A stretch of DNA of 64,000 nucleotides from Diabrotica undecimpunctata (GCF_040954645.1 NC_092803.1:80080263-80144262), one strand, 5' to 3'; counted from the stretch's first letter, positions 12,911-24,420 are shown. Made by a program: numbers and translations. Notes: generated from the letters alone by a model not told the origin.

Positions 12911-15559
12911 CTGTGCAGAAAAATGGTTTGCCAGCTCTGGCTGTGCTTTTTTCACTGCAAGGACAAGGTTTAACAACAAGGGGCAAGAGGGCCTCTTTTT
13001 CTAAGACCAGTGTTAATAAGAAATCTTTCTGATATGGTTTTCGTTATCCGTGCGGAATTATTCTCTACATACTTGTGCTTTTTAGAAACTTCCATTACTA
13101 CAATAACCTTCCAAAATATATATTTGCTTACAGAATAGTAAGGTTGTTTAAAATTTTAATGTACTTAATATACTTCTCGGTTGTATTTCTAGTTATTTTT
13201 CAAAATCTAGTGTATGAGAAAGATTATCTTAATGATAGAAATATGTTGTTTGTTTGACATATAAAGACCAATTATTCTGAAGTAGTCTAGAACTTTATTA
13301 GTACAGTAATATCTCCTTTTTTGAAGGCGTCTGTAATGTTGGCTTATTATACATTACCACAGTCGTTACATATAGTTCTACAATTAACAATTAAACAAAA
13401 AATGTATTTTCTTTAACCGTAAATACATATATAACAGGGAATAATAATTGTATATGAGCAGAATATCAGATACTTGGTAGACAGATCAAACTTTTGATAG
13501 CCTTTCGGCAAGTGCTTCTTCTGGTACTCTACTCTGGTACTCTTCTGGTAAGTTAATAGATAACTGATACGCTTGCTTGGGAGATGGATACTTTTACTTG
13601 TAAAATGACGATGTCAAAATGGATTATAACAGGTAATATCAAATCAAAAATTTTAAAACAAAACATAATAAATGTAAAAGCAAATGCGGATTCCAAAGTA
13701 TCACAAAGTATGTATGATGAATAGACAAGTTATCTCTACATAAAACTCATAAAATATCCAAATTTTGGTGCTTTCAGAAGGTTTAACTACAATTCTAGAA
13801 TTTCCCATAAAATAGCTTATTAACGTTGTGACCCTTTGGTAGTATAAAGTGGATTAACTGCGGGGCCATTACTAAATGCGGTTTGTGTTAATATTCAGGA
13901 AAACTACCCCCATTATGACCATTTATGCAACTTTCAGTTAATCTGGAGTTGAAACTCATTTGGAGATCTGTTTGGATTAATAAGCTTTATTGTGGTTTAT
14001 TTGTTGCAATATTCATTGCAGCTGTGCCATTTAACTATCGGAAATGTTCAGAAGCGTAGGAGTAAAGGATGAAATACATAACGCTAAATATTTATTAGTT
14101 TAATTGCTATTTTCGTTATTTCTATATCTACATAAACATGCAATTCATTTTTTGCTGCGTAATTGCTCTATCTACTAAGATTACATCTCAGAGCTATTTT
14201 TAATGATGTTGTGCATTGTATTTTTAAATCTGATATCAATACACTAAAATAGTTAAGGATGTAAAAGCGGAAATACGGAAATAAAAAATAATAGCAGCAA
14301 AAACGTCATAATTTGGCGAATCAAAAACATTAAAATATTGGCATTCAAACAAAATTCCGAGAAATGCCGAGACGTATAAAGAGATATGCTAATAAAATTA
14401 GAAAAAAAATATCAAAACACTACTTAAAGAACAAGCATTAAAATTAAGAAAATTTTTTAAAATAGAGAGCATTGTTTTTATATCAGTCACTGTTTCATTT
14501 AAATGTCAATATTTATTTCTTTCAATTAGTCAATCAGTAATGTAATTATTCTTATAACATGGAAACATATTAATAACTCTATACTAATAATTGGAAAACA
14601 TACTTGTTGTTGTTGTAGACTATAATATAACTGATATATATTTCTCTCGTTAATTTTGCTTACCAGGTAAACATGATTCAGATAATATTTTCCTGGTAAT
14701 ATGATAAAGAACTCTCCTAAACCAGAGAGAAAAGAAAGGATAAGACACTTTGCTAGGTCGAATTTATCTGGTTAAGAAAAGTTGTAAGAATTGCTTGAGA
14801 TAAATCACAAATTGGTTATAGGAGCATAGGCCATCTTCTAAAGAATTAGAGTGATGACTTTAATATGGAGAGAGCTGCTATATAAAGATAAAATGTGTAA
14901 TTAGTATAAAATCATGAAAAATAAAAAAATGAGAGTTGTGTTTCCGAATTAAATTTATGCCCAAATTCTAAATAAATACTACAATTGAAACTTTTTATTA
15001 GGGACATGACTTCACGTCATTCACAATATTCTTGTACACTTTCGTAGAAACAGAAGGACTTTAAACGGTACGAAGTAAGAATAAGTGAAAAAAAGTGCCA
15101 ATAGTAGATTAAAATAATTGTCCTATAAACAATTTAAAAAAAAGAAGTAATTTTATTGCTGAAAATTTCACTCTGTACAAGTAAACTATTAAATTGAAAT
15201 TCCATAGAATGTATTGAATTTGAAGAATTGTCTTGTTGGTTATTTAATAACACCATTTCTTTTTGTTACAGGTACTATGCTAGTTCTGCTTGGTGTGTAA
15301 AATTATCGCCTAAATTAACGGTAAGATGAAAATATTGCATCTAGCGTTAATTTTATTTGATTTTAAAATTGTTATTGAGTAAAAGCTATTTTACACATCG
15401 CTCTTCTAAAAACGAAAATGTTACTTTTGTTACCAAAAAGAGAATATTTGTTTATTGAATAACTACCACTTTTGCAATAAGTCGTAAAAGCCTTTTCAAA
15501 AAACTGTAAATTACCAAAAGATCATCAACATTATTATTAGTAAAAGTATTTTGGACAAT
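12911..15559. other. AT-rich stretch without assigned genes
   Basis: I recognise no protein, terminal repeat or RNA gene. The first 150 bases may extend the preceding LINE remnant. Confidence 0.4.
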
Positions 15560-16282
15560 CACTGCTATTGCAAATAAGCAAATTTAATGAGATTAAGAAA
15601 ACCAAATTTATGACAATTAGTAAAAAACCAATACTAAACGCTCAACTTACAATCAACCAACAGAATATCGAAAGAGTCGAGCAATATACATATCTAGGCA
15701 CCAATTTAAATAGCCAATGGGACCACTCAACAGAAATTATACAGCGAATAATAAAAGCAAAAGCAGCATTCGTTAGAATGACAACCATTTTCAACAGTCG
15801 AGACATATCATTAAAAACAAAATGCCTATTGAACTGCTACATATTTACAGTTCTGCTCTACGGAATGAAAGCGTGGACACTGACTGTTGCATCTATGAAT
15901 CGGCTCGAAGCTTTCGAAATGTGGTGTTATAGGCGCATCTTACGTATATCCTGGGTTGACAGAGTTACTAATGTGGAGGTCCTACGTAGAATGGGGAAAG
16001 AATGTGAAATTCTCATGACCGTCAAAACTAAAAAGTTGGAATATCTAGGACATGTAATGAGAAATCAAGAACGTTACGGCCTTCTCCAGCTGATTCTCCA
16101 AGGGAAGGTATATGGTAAGAGAGGACCGGGAAGAAGACGCATTTCCTGGCCTCAAAATTTACGAAAGTGGTATAACACGACTACCACTGAACTGTTCCGC
16201 GCTGCAATAAACAAAGTAAAGATAGCCGTGATGATCGCCAACATCCGGAACGGATAGGCACTTTAAGAAGAAGACTGCTATT
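15560..16282 (+). pseudogene. LINE reverse-transcriptase C-terminal region (5'-truncated copy)
   Basis: An open frame runs to the stop at 16255-16257 (about 229 codons). It begins after the RT active site (KTKFMTISKKP), passes YTYLGTNLNSQWDHSTEI, LLYGMKAWTL, EAFEMWCYRRILRISWVD, the KKLEYLGHVMRNQERYGLL segment, then GPGRRRISWPQNLRKW and ELFRAAINKVKIAVMIANI. This order is usual for RTE-like LINEs. The RT palm and endonuclease are missing and no ATG opens the frame, so it is a 5'-truncated copy. An AAGAAGAAG tail follows at about 16265. It is the best-preserved member here of the group also found at 6.3, 18.8, 34.9 and 43.6 kb. Confidence 0.85.
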
Positions 16283-16534
16283 GCTTACAAGTACTAATTT
16301 ATTAAAACAATATAATTTTTTAACTATTCCCTTCGTGCTTCTTTTTTTCAAACATAATAATCTAAAATTATTGAAGTGCTTATGTAATATGGTTGATCTT
16401 TATCTCGTACTTGTGTTGTAGATCTAACGTTTCTCAGATAATGTAGGGACACATTTTCTACACAACTCTATTTTTTTAAAGCCTATTCTCTGCTCTGCTC
16501 TTCTGCTCTATTCTCTATTTCTCTATTTCTCTAA
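16283..16534. other. Pyrimidine-rich low-complexity stretch
   Basis: A run of CTCT/TTCTCTATTTCTC-type sequence at about 16480-16530 precedes the 3' end of the next LINE. No gene is seen. Confidence 0.5.
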
Positions 16535-17017
16535 AGCCGAATATAGGCCTCTCTTAATTCATTCCCGTTGTTTGTAAGACGTTTCCACATTTCTCCATCG
16601 CATTTGCGGTCTTCCTCGTGGTCTTTTGGCTTCATATGGCCGCCAATTCCCGATTTCTTTATTCCATCGGCCATCCGTAAGACGTTCGTTATGTCCAGCC
16701 CATTTCCACTTTAATTTAGCTACCAGTTCGACAGCATGTTTTACTTTTGTTCTACTACGAATGTTTTCGTTGGTTTTATGGTCTTTGAGTGCGATACCCA
16801 GCATCTGTCGTTCCATAGCTCTCTGAGTGTTTCTGATCTTCTTCATGTTTTTTTTTAGTGAATGTCCTGGTTTGAGCTCCATATGTAAGTACAGGTAGGA
16901 TACAGGAATTAAATACTTTGTTTCGCAGTCTTTGAGGTATATTTTTATTTTTAAGTACGTATGAGAGTCTTTTGTATGCTGCCCATCCCATTTTTACAAG
17001 ACTGCTTATTTCGGTAG
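16535..17017 (-). pseudogene. RTE-like LINE, C-terminal half (3' side of hAT insertion)
   Basis: On the minus strand this reads SLVKMGWAAYKRLSYVLKNK, then IPQRLRNKVFNSCILPVLTYG, a frame change, then AMERQMLGIALKDHKTNENI, KWKWAGHNERLTDGRWN and KRPRGRPQMRW near its 3' end. It is the post-RT region of an RTE-like LINE. The upstream part is found at 19249-19560, on the far side of the hAT element, with the reading breaking at the duplicated octamer. The two parts were one copy before the hAT landed. The lineage differs from the 15.6-kb LINE. Confidence 0.85.
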
Positions 17018-17030
17018 TAGTGTTGCCCAA

Positions 17031-17200
17031 AATCAGTCTTGGTCTTGCAGTCTTGGTCTTGTTCTTGCGTTTTTGCAAGACCAAGACCAAGACCAAGACC
17101 GCCTAATTTTAGCAAGACCAAGACCAAGACTGACCATGCAAGATTTAAGCAAGAACAAGACTAAGCCTGCGAGACTCTTGCGTCTTGCAGTTAGGACTGA
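17031..17200. repeat. Left subterminal CAAGAC/GTCTTG repeat cluster of the hAT element
   Basis: GTCTTG units run from about 17036 to 17065, then switch to the complementary CAAGAC orientation from about 17075 to 17160. Dense short subterminal repeats in hAT elements are normally transposase-binding sites; that role is inferred here. Confidence 0.8.
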
Positions 17201-17902
17201 GTGTGGTTTTAGCGACTATAGTAGTTCGGGTATATGCTTAAAGACTCTATGAGATGCAAAAAAATATGTAATAAAATTTGAAAAACTGGACTTATGCGAA
17301 TTACAAACAATACCATAAACATACATACCGAATTAAAATATTCATTAAAAAAAACACATTTGACACGTGCTCAGAGGTCATAATTACAATGTAAAAATGA
17401 AATATTTTGTACATTTTCCAGCAGACTTCTTCGCTCTGAAATTAATTGTACATATTTTGAGAATAGCCGCTCTTTAATCCTAAAAATAATCTTCTTGCAT
17501 TGCGACGCCGACAGTAATATCGTATCGATATTTTTTAAAATATGTCACCGTAGCTAGTCAGGAGTAATCTAAATAAACAAATCTTATCGGCCTAAGGTTA
17601 TAAATTGTTTCTGCTGAGTGTGCGATGAGATCATTTGGTTAAAGAAAATTTGCTGAAAGAGTCAAAAGTAACGGGACAAATTAATAACAGATAATGTCGC
17701 CTACCATCTAAACAAAATACTGAAGTAACGATATATAATTCTGGGTTTGTTATTAGATACTTAGGGTATTGGATAGTAACGAACATAAATTATAGTAGTA
17801 TAGTAGTTACTTTTACGACATCACTTAACTTCATTCCCAATTGAGCTTTCCTTTGAGTCTAATGTAATAATTGTTTTTCATCTAATCCTTGTTGTTCCCG
17901 GA

Positions 17903-18283
17903 TTGACAAGTTTACAATTTGACATGAGGGACAAAGATTCAAATAGTTCTAGTCGGAGTAATGAGCGTTGGAGTTATAGATCTAAAAGCCCTAAAAGCAA
18001 ATTTGATGAGTTTTTCGAAATAATTTATGCATCCCAAATTGTTTTGTGTAAATTGTGCCTACATAGGAAGGTTGAAATGAAAATGAACACCAGAAACACG
18101 TCAGGTTTAAGGAAGCATCTAATATCTTTTCACAAAAAGGAATTACAAATATTTCTTCCTGAAAAACCAAAATTCGGTGGAGATATTACAAGCTTTTTAA
18201 TAACCGCTAGAAAAAGTGGAGATGTAAAAAATATACTTATTACCTTATTACCAATTACATATATTATCTACCTACTATTTTAG
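17903..18283 (+). pseudogene. BED-type zinc-finger N-terminus of a hAT transposase
   Basis: The 126-codon frame starts with an ATG, has a Ser/Arg-rich leader, and then a BED-like finger: Cys49 and Cys52, His72 and His77 (C-X2-C-X19-H-X4-H), preceded by the aromatic SKFDEFF segment. BED fingers bind DNA at the N-terminus of hAT transposases. The frame ends soon after at a stop within hydrophobic codons, and no DDE domain follows, so it is the surviving first part of a deleted transposase. A short DNA-binding protein that competes at the repeats is conceivable but unproven. Confidence 0.75.
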
Positions 18284-18700
18284 TTTGGTAAATTAATGTA
18301 TTTATTAAGTAGGTATCTCCTTAATTTAAAACAACTTCTTTTGATTATCATTGCTTTTTTACCTATTCTTTATTTTTTCTTTATTCTTTATTTTTTATTT
18401 AACTATAAGTTAGTTTTTTATATAAAAGTAGAAATAAGATTGGTAAAAACATTTATTTTGCTTTACTAAGTGGATTATAGTTTGTTATCTGATCACCTAA
18501 AAAATCTGTTCCCTTGATACATGTATGTGGATTTTTTGCCCATCATGTCCATCAATCCCTTTCTAGGCAGATAATATTCTTTAAAGTACAGGCATGCTGA
18601 TGTCATTAATTTGTTTTTTTTGTGTTTTAACCACGTTTTAGCACATGTAAGCGTAGTAAATGCAAACGTTTATTAAGAAACAGATTGACTTCCGATTGAC

Positions 18701-18800
18701 TCCATGGTAGACAGATGAGTTAATTAGAGCATAGGCACAGATCGCTTAGATCGTGGCTTTAAACCCCACCCGATGTCAGTTGTTTAGACATTTATTAATT
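18701..18800 (+). mobile_element. tRNA-derived SINE-like unit
   Basis: A segment reading GTAGACAGATGAGTTAATTA, then AGAGCATAGG, and later TTTAAACCCCACCCGATGTC resembles an A box and a B box at tRNA-like spacing, as in insect SINEs. It directly precedes the TTC run of the next LINE tail. Both boxes have mismatches, so the call is moderate. Confidence 0.45.
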
Positions 18801-18808
18801 TGGTTGGT

Positions 18809-18980
18809 CTTTATTCTTCTTCTTCTTCTTCTTCATGTGCCGAGCTTGATTGTCGAGCGTTGGCTATCAAATTGGCTATAGTAATTTTGTTGACGGCAGC
18901 TCGGAAAAGAGATGCAGAGGATCTGTTAAACCAATCTCTCAGATTTCTAAGCCATGACGTTCTTCTTCGACCTTTATTAT
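18809..18980 (-). pseudogene. LINE 3' end fragment nested in the hAT element
   Basis: On the minus strand this reads LRNLRDWFNRSSASLFRAAV, then NKITIA and IANARQSSSAH, ending in a GAA/TTC repeat at 18811-18834. It is the C-terminal tail of the 15.6-kb LINE group. It lies inside the hAT element, so it inserted after that element formed or was carried with it. Confidence 0.8.
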
Positions 18981-19085
18981 GGCTTTATTATGGCTATGTT
19001 AATTCAAGCTTAAAATGTATTTACTCTGTTACGTTGTTCTAAGATCTAAAGTAACGTTTAATAAATAGTAATAGGCTAATAGGTA

Positions 19086-19215
19086 ACTGCAAGACTTGCA
19101 AGACTCTTGCTGCAAGACCAAGACCAAGACCAAGACCGGAAGTGCAATACCAAGACCAAGACCAAGACCAGGTGCATTGCCGCAAGACCAAGACCAAGAC
19201 TGTCTAAGTCTCGTC
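19086..19215. repeat. Right subterminal CAAGAC repeat cluster of the hAT element
   Basis: At least ten CAAGAC/CAAGACC units in plus orientation run up to the inverted terminal repeat, mirroring the left cluster. Confidence 0.8.
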
Positions 19216-19248
19216 TTGTTCTTGCATTTGGGCAACACTATTCGGTAG

Positions 19249-19560
19249 TCTGATTTTCTTTGCTTACCTTGACATTTTGACCCAGATATGTATATTCATC
19301 TAAGGGTTCTATCTCTGTCCCTTCGATGTTTATCATAGGTTTGTCATCTGTTTGACATTAGTTTAGTTTTGCTGTAATTCATTTTCAGTCCTTTTTTTAG
19401 GTATTCTATGTGTAACTCCTCAATCATCAGTGCATTCCACGTGTCGGCTATTAGTACTAGATCATCTGCGTATCTAAGATGGTTCAAGTATCTTCCGTTA
19501 ATAGGGATTCACTTATTTTCCCAGTCGATTGACTTACATGTATCTTTACATATCGTTTTA
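19249..19560 (-). pseudogene. RTE-like LINE, RT active-site part (5' side of hAT insertion)
   Basis: The minus strand, with one stop and one frame change, reads DWENK, IPINGRYLNHLRYADDLVLI (the RT palm motif YADD, near 19467-19478), then IEELHIEYLKKGLKMN, and EYTYLGQNVKVSKENQTTEI up to the hAT boundary. The two catalytic aspartates are intact. It joins in order with 16535-17017 once the hAT insertion is recognised. Confidence 0.82.
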
Positions 19561-20114
19561 TATTACACAACTCTATAGGTTTTTTCAAATACATAGTCAA
19601 TCCATAATTTATAGATTTCCTTAAGAATTATCTTAAAATTAAATTAAACAAACAATACGTAAAGGTATGGCAGATATTAAAAATATGAGCATGTTAATGG
19701 ATCCTGAATATCTCCCGTAAGGTACCGCCATGAGTTTTGAAAAACTGAAAAACATAGCTTGATAAAATATTATAATTGTTTGATAAAATATTTAAAAGTA
19801 AAATTTTGAGAGATAAACAATGTCTTGTAATATCGGTCTTTTAACACATTTATTAAAAAAAAAAAAAGATTATAATTGTAATGTTTCATAGAAGAATATA
19901 AAAAATGTGAAATAACTCATATCTGCTTGTCATTTATTATACATAACAAATATATCAATAAGTTATCATACACTAGATTTAAAACAAAACATTTTTGTGA
20001 TAACTTGTTTTGTAACGATTCATTGTTTTTAGTTTCATCTTCATGTTAATCATCTTCAAAATGTTTGCTGTTGAATGTTTGAGAACTAATTTGATAGTTT
20101 TAATTATATGATAA
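19561..20114. other. No gene recognised
   Basis: AT-rich sequence. The LINE may extend slightly into it. Confidence 0.4.
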
Positions 20115-21080
20115 ACACTTACCGTCTGGTCGCAGAAGCTGTAGCCCTACATCCTTTAATAAAGATTTACGACTTTTCCCACCTTTTTCAATATTAACAT
20201 AGTGCCTCTTGGTCCAAATTGGTTTTCATTAATAACATAGTTGGTTATTTCTTAAGAATTTTAATTTCATAATCAACCAACCATGACGCTTTACAAAAAA
20301 ATCATCTTTTTGGGGACGCACACTCAAAAACTTTTTTTTGTCTATATTTTGTTATCATGACATAATCGCTGTCACCGTAGAGCCTTTTTTAGTTTCAGTG
20401 CTGACCGGAACAGTTTTTTAAATCCTTCACAGGGGATTAAATAAATATGTTCTTGAATGTATTTTATTAGTCGCAAGCCAACTTTCTGAGTACTTCGACT
20501 GGCTATATTCTCTGACCAAACAATAAAAATTCCCTGATTTTGGCTTACAAAATGAATTTCATATTAAATAGATTTAATTGGTGGTTGTAGTATGAAACTG
20601 CATTATGGATTTTTGGAATTGGATGAATCTTTTGCATATCAAAACTCAGGGTTTCAACATATTCGTTAATTGCTGATTTACGTAGGTCTTCATTAAGCTT
20701 GGATCTTGGTGTTTCTGTTTTTTGTAAATCGTTATCATGTACCTTTTTTAGAGCCTCTTTCTCAAATTCTGATAAACTTAGTACTTTTGTTTTGAATATA
20801 TCACACTAAATAGATGTCATCTTTCTTCGATAGTTACAATATATGTACATTTTTTCTTACATTCACATCTTAAGTTCACAGCAAAAGTTTTTGGAGGACT
20901 TTTTTGACTTTTAGTAGAAAAGTACAGTTTGTTTGTAGTACAATATTGTTTTTTCGTATTTCATGATTTTGTAGTCCATAATTTCTTTTTTTCTCATTTC
21001 GAATGTCTCATCGTATTTCCACTCAAAGTAGGATGTAAAGTATTTTCTTCTTCACTCTCAAAAACTTAATCTTTATCAGA
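20115..21080 (-). pseudogene. Relic of a DDE-like transposase of the same family as the 38.7-kb element
   Basis: The clearest part is 20521-20700 on the minus strand: YVETLSFDMQKIHPIPKIHN, AVSYYNHQLNLFNMKF, then after a frame change IFIVWSENIASRSTQKVGLR. The 38.9-kb frame shows the same spacing (FDYGQNLPVPKL, QFYKRLLWCYLFN, FIYTFMEGQGNKGADSI). The initial FD probably holds the first acidic residue. Farther upstream (near 20880) a cluster of cysteines (CECKKKC) is read. The central GGQ and later GHSF segments are not recognisable, and stops and frameshifts are frequent. I do not know an established name for the family. Confidence 0.65.
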
Positions 21081-21099
21081 TGGTAGGTATTCACTATCA

Positions 21100-21575
21100 G
21101 AAGAATGGGAATCCTGTTAATTGATATTCCATCTTCACTATCCTCCAGAGTTTTTCCAAAGGGATGCTTAGAGTAAATGTTAAATAATGTCGACGACAAA
21201 ATACATCCCTGACGAACTCTTTGTAATATGCTAAATTTCTAAGAGTATTTGTTTTCCACTTTAATTTTACCTTTTTGTTGTTCATATAAGTAAGTTACCT
21301 ATGATTCTAAGATCATGATGTTGCATTTCCTTTTTTTTAAGGTACCTTGTTAAATGCCTTTTCAAAGTCCAAGAAGCATGCGAAAACTTTATTGTTCACA
21401 TCCCTAGCTCTTTGAATCATAACCTGTATGCTAAAAAGGGTATCTCTCGTACCAAGACCTTTTCTATAGACACTCTGAAATTCGTCAAAATTCCGTTCAA
21501 GGTGAAGATATAGATGTAGAGGTAAGCCAATCATCAGGTAGTTGTTCATTCTGGTATATATCGTCAAAAACATGT
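21100..21575 (-). pseudogene. LINE reverse-transcriptase fragment with internal deletion
   Basis: Minus-strand readings are DDIYQNEQLPDDWLTST (near 21550), then FQSVYRKGLGTRDTLFSIQV, then VFACFLDFEKAFNKV (RT motif A), then, about 100 bases on, LQRVRQGCILSS (motif B) and EDGISING. The motif A aspartate is kept. Motif C is missing. Frame changes separate the parts. It belongs to the LINE group at 34.9 kb, which shows the same TRDALF and RQGCILSP blocks. Confidence 0.8.
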
Positions 21576-21689
21576 TGCAAAGGACAAGGATCCTTTAGAA
21601 GGATTAAAATATTTTCGCGTGTTTTTAAATTTTTTTATTATCTTAAACACTATAGAGCTTTAGAGGTCATACTGCTAAATAAAAAGGCA

Positions 21690-21905
21690 AACGTTGAAAT
21701 GCTACAATATAACATTGGAGACCTCACAACGGTAGACGTCCAAGAGGAAGACCACAGCTGAGATGGGTAGACGACATAAAAAGAATAGCTGGAAAAAATT
21801 GGAAGTATGTTATTTTGGATAGAGATCGATCGAAGGAGTTGGGAGAGGTCTATGTACAAAAATCGACGATAGAAGGCTATGAAGAACAAAAAGAACGGAT
21901 GTGAT
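21690..21905 (+). pseudogene. LINE C-terminal tail (plus strand)
   Basis: The plus strand reads RRPRGRPQLRWVDDIKRIAG, then NWKYVILDRDRSKELGEVYV and stops at about 21903. This is the closing part of the post-RT domain in many arthropod LINEs. It points opposite to the preceding fragment, so it is a separate insertion. Confidence 0.75.
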
Positions 21906-22604
21906 TGAATAATAAATGCACTTTTAATATATGTGACTTAATTGGTAAATTTCCTTAAGGAAGCCTGTTAATAAGATCAGTTTTCCGCTGTCCAGTTTTA
22001 AATGATGGATAAAATCGTTGACTTTTGTATAATGCATTGTCCATAACGACGCCATAATTTGTGGATTACCTTCAGTATGGCTAAACATATGAAAGCGTTT
22101 CCTTTAGTTCTAGTCCAGTCTCTTTTACTCCTAAGCTACGATTTTTTTTTATGTTTTTCTTCTTCTTTTCTTCTTTTTTTTAGCTTCTTCAACTTTTTCC
22201 CCAATCATTAATTGTAGTTGTTCATATTCCTTGTGGCGTTTATATATCCGAGACATGAGGTTTTCCTAACTCCGATCCTGACGAAATTCAACAGATGTAG
22301 AGTATTAGTATTCGTCCTTGTCAAAACTTTTACATTCATTGTTCTTGTGGTTCAACTTATTTACATTCTTCTAAACAGCCACATTTTAAATACGTTTAAT
22401 TTGTGGATGTCGCATTTTCTGAGTGTTTATAAGCAGGGATCATTATAAATTATAACATTTTAATATTCTCAAACTTATTGGTCTGGGTTATAATTTTGAG
22501 TTGAAAAGTATGTTTCTTATCTTCATGAATCTTGATATGGCAATTTCTATTCTTATTCTGATTTCTCTTTAAAAGACTTTAGTTGGCAATTTAATTCTCT
22601 ATCC

Positions 22605-22607
<3 letters not shown>
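21906..22607. other. No gene recognised
   Basis: Includes a TTCTTCTTTTC-rich run at 22155-22190, possibly an old LINE tail. Confidence 0.4.

Positions 22608-22693
<86 letters not shown>
22608..22693. repeat. (TA)n microsatellite
   Basis: About 86 bases of uninterrupted TA, separated from the next TA run by 113 bases. Confidence 0.98.
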
Positions 22694-22699
<6 letters not shown>

Positions 22700-22803
22700 C
22701 AAAAAAATCAACTGTACCAATAGTCAGAAATAGATATATACGGTTGCCTTCCATTGATATACCTTTTTTGGTTTTCTTTTTTGCGAGACATTCCATTACA
22801 TTT

Positions 22804-22906
<103 letters not shown>

Positions 22907-22987
22907 AGGTACACTCGAAGAGTGGTGGGTTTATCGGTCAAAGTGGAGAAATAAAAGACAAAGACGATGGCTACTTCATCTATTTAT

Positions 22988-23029
22988 TGAAGACGTTTCG
23001 CTTTCTGCTCAGAAAGCATCATCAGTTCA
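22988..23029 (-). ncRNA. Hammerhead-ribozyme-like motif, left arm of P1
   Basis: Exact mirror of the motif at 23804-23845, on the minus strand (GACGTTTC at 22992-22999 on the plus strand). Confidence 0.65.
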
Positions 23030-23803
23030 TCTAAAAAGAACAATATGAAACCAAACATCCATAGAGAAGTTATAACCAAAGTGTGTTACCTTACAAAGAC
23101 ATGTAGCAGTCAGTGATGTAAAAAATATGAAAAAGCTTACAAAGCTGGACATTCAGAGTTAACGTTGTATATAACAATTAATTGAAACTAGGTAAAGTTT
23201 GCAATTTGACAAAATTAGCACAGCAAAAGAACATGTGATAAAAATACATGTATATATAAAAAACTTTTTAAAAACTTAGTAAAAAACATTAAGGTTTATT
23301 TTAAAGTGTAAAGAACTAGAAAGATCATTAGATTGCACTTCCAACAAATTTATTTAAAAATTATATTTTAATTTTAACTTTAGGTAACATTATAAGTTAT
23401 TAAAGATTAATAGTAATAAATATTAATCTTTAATAACTTATAATGTTACCTAAAGTTAAAATTAAAATATAATTTTTAAATAAATTTGTTGGAAGTGCAA
23501 TCTAATGATCTTTCTAGTTCTTTACACTTTAAAATAAACCTTAATGTTTTTTACTAAGTTTTTAAAAAGTTTTTTATATATACATGTATTTTTATCACAT
23601 GTTCTTTTGCTGTGCTAATTTTGTCAAATTGCAAACTTTACCTAGTTTCAATTAATTGTTATATACAACGTTAACTCTGAATGTCCAGCTTTGTAAGCTT
23701 TTTCATATTTTTTACATCACTGACTGCTACATGTCTTTGTAAGGTAACACACTTTGGTTATAACTTCTCTATGGATGTTTGGTTTCATATTGTTCTTTTT
23801 AGA

Positions 23804-23845
23804 TGAACTGATGATGCTTTCTGAGCAGAAAGCGAAACGTCTTCA
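23804..23845 (+). ncRNA. Hammerhead-ribozyme-like motif, right arm of P1
   Basis: CTGATGA (23808-23814) gives core positions 3-9. A 7-bp helix II follows (GCTTTCT with AGAAAGC, loop GAGC), then GAAACGTC (23834-23841): GAA core, self-complementary ACGU as helix III, and C17 at the cleavage point. TGAA before and TTCA after the core pair as helix I. Helix III is too short to form within one molecule, as in the small dimer-forming hammerheads reported from Penelope-like elements. One extra T sits between A9 and helix II. Confidence 0.7.
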
Positions 23846-23961
23846 ATAAATAGATGAAGTAGCCATCGTCTTTGTCTTTTATTTCTCCACTTTGACCGAT
23901 AAACCCACCACTCTTCGAGTGTACCTTAGTTTATATTGGATTGACGGTCGTACTCCTTTTC

Positions 23962-24073
<112 letters not shown>

Positions 24074-24094
24074 AAAGGTTTGTATATTGATTTT

Positions 24095-24420
24095 TTGACA
24101 CTAACATTGAGATTGTGATCTTAAAACTAACGTTTATACTTTTATGATATTAATTTCCAACCCCACGCTGGTGCTCCCTTGTATGAGTATATTTATTAGT
24201 ATCTAGAGCTGCTCTTTACTTTCTGCTATGATCAGCGCATCATTTACATATCTTACGTTGTCTTTCGTTCTTCTAGCGAAGAAGGGCAAAACACACACTT
24301 GGCATACTCCTCGTTTAATGTTTAGCAAGTTAGTGTTACCATTATTTATTCTAATACAGCTTCTGTGATTCCAGTAGTTCTTACAAATGATAGTGATAAG
24401 GTTCAGTCAACGCTACCTGT
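24095..24420 (-). pseudogene. LINE reverse-transcriptase fragment
   Basis: The minus strand reads NHRSCIRINNGNTNLLNIKR, GVCQVCVLPFFARR, then NVRYVNDALIIAESKEQL, a stop, and ILINILI with GLEINI. This is RT motif B, then a damaged motif C (YVND where YADD is expected), with the stretch between them deleted. It is dead. Confidence 0.65.

Larger units (their letters stand above)
17018..19240. mobile_element. hAT-type DNA transposon (2223 bp) with 8-bp target duplication
   Basis: The element starts TAGTGTTGCCCAAA at 17018 and ends with the inverse, TTTGGGCAACACTA, at 19240. It is flanked on both sides by the identical octamer TTCGGTAG (17010-17017 and 19241-19248). Eight-base duplications and ends of this form are hallmarks of hAT elements. 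Near both ends lie many CAAGAC-type hexamers in inverted orientation. Inside is a BED-finger frame, but no catalytic hAT domain or dimerisation region, so it is non-autonomous. A SINE-like unit and a LINE tail sit inside it, which explains part of its length. Confidence 0.92.
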
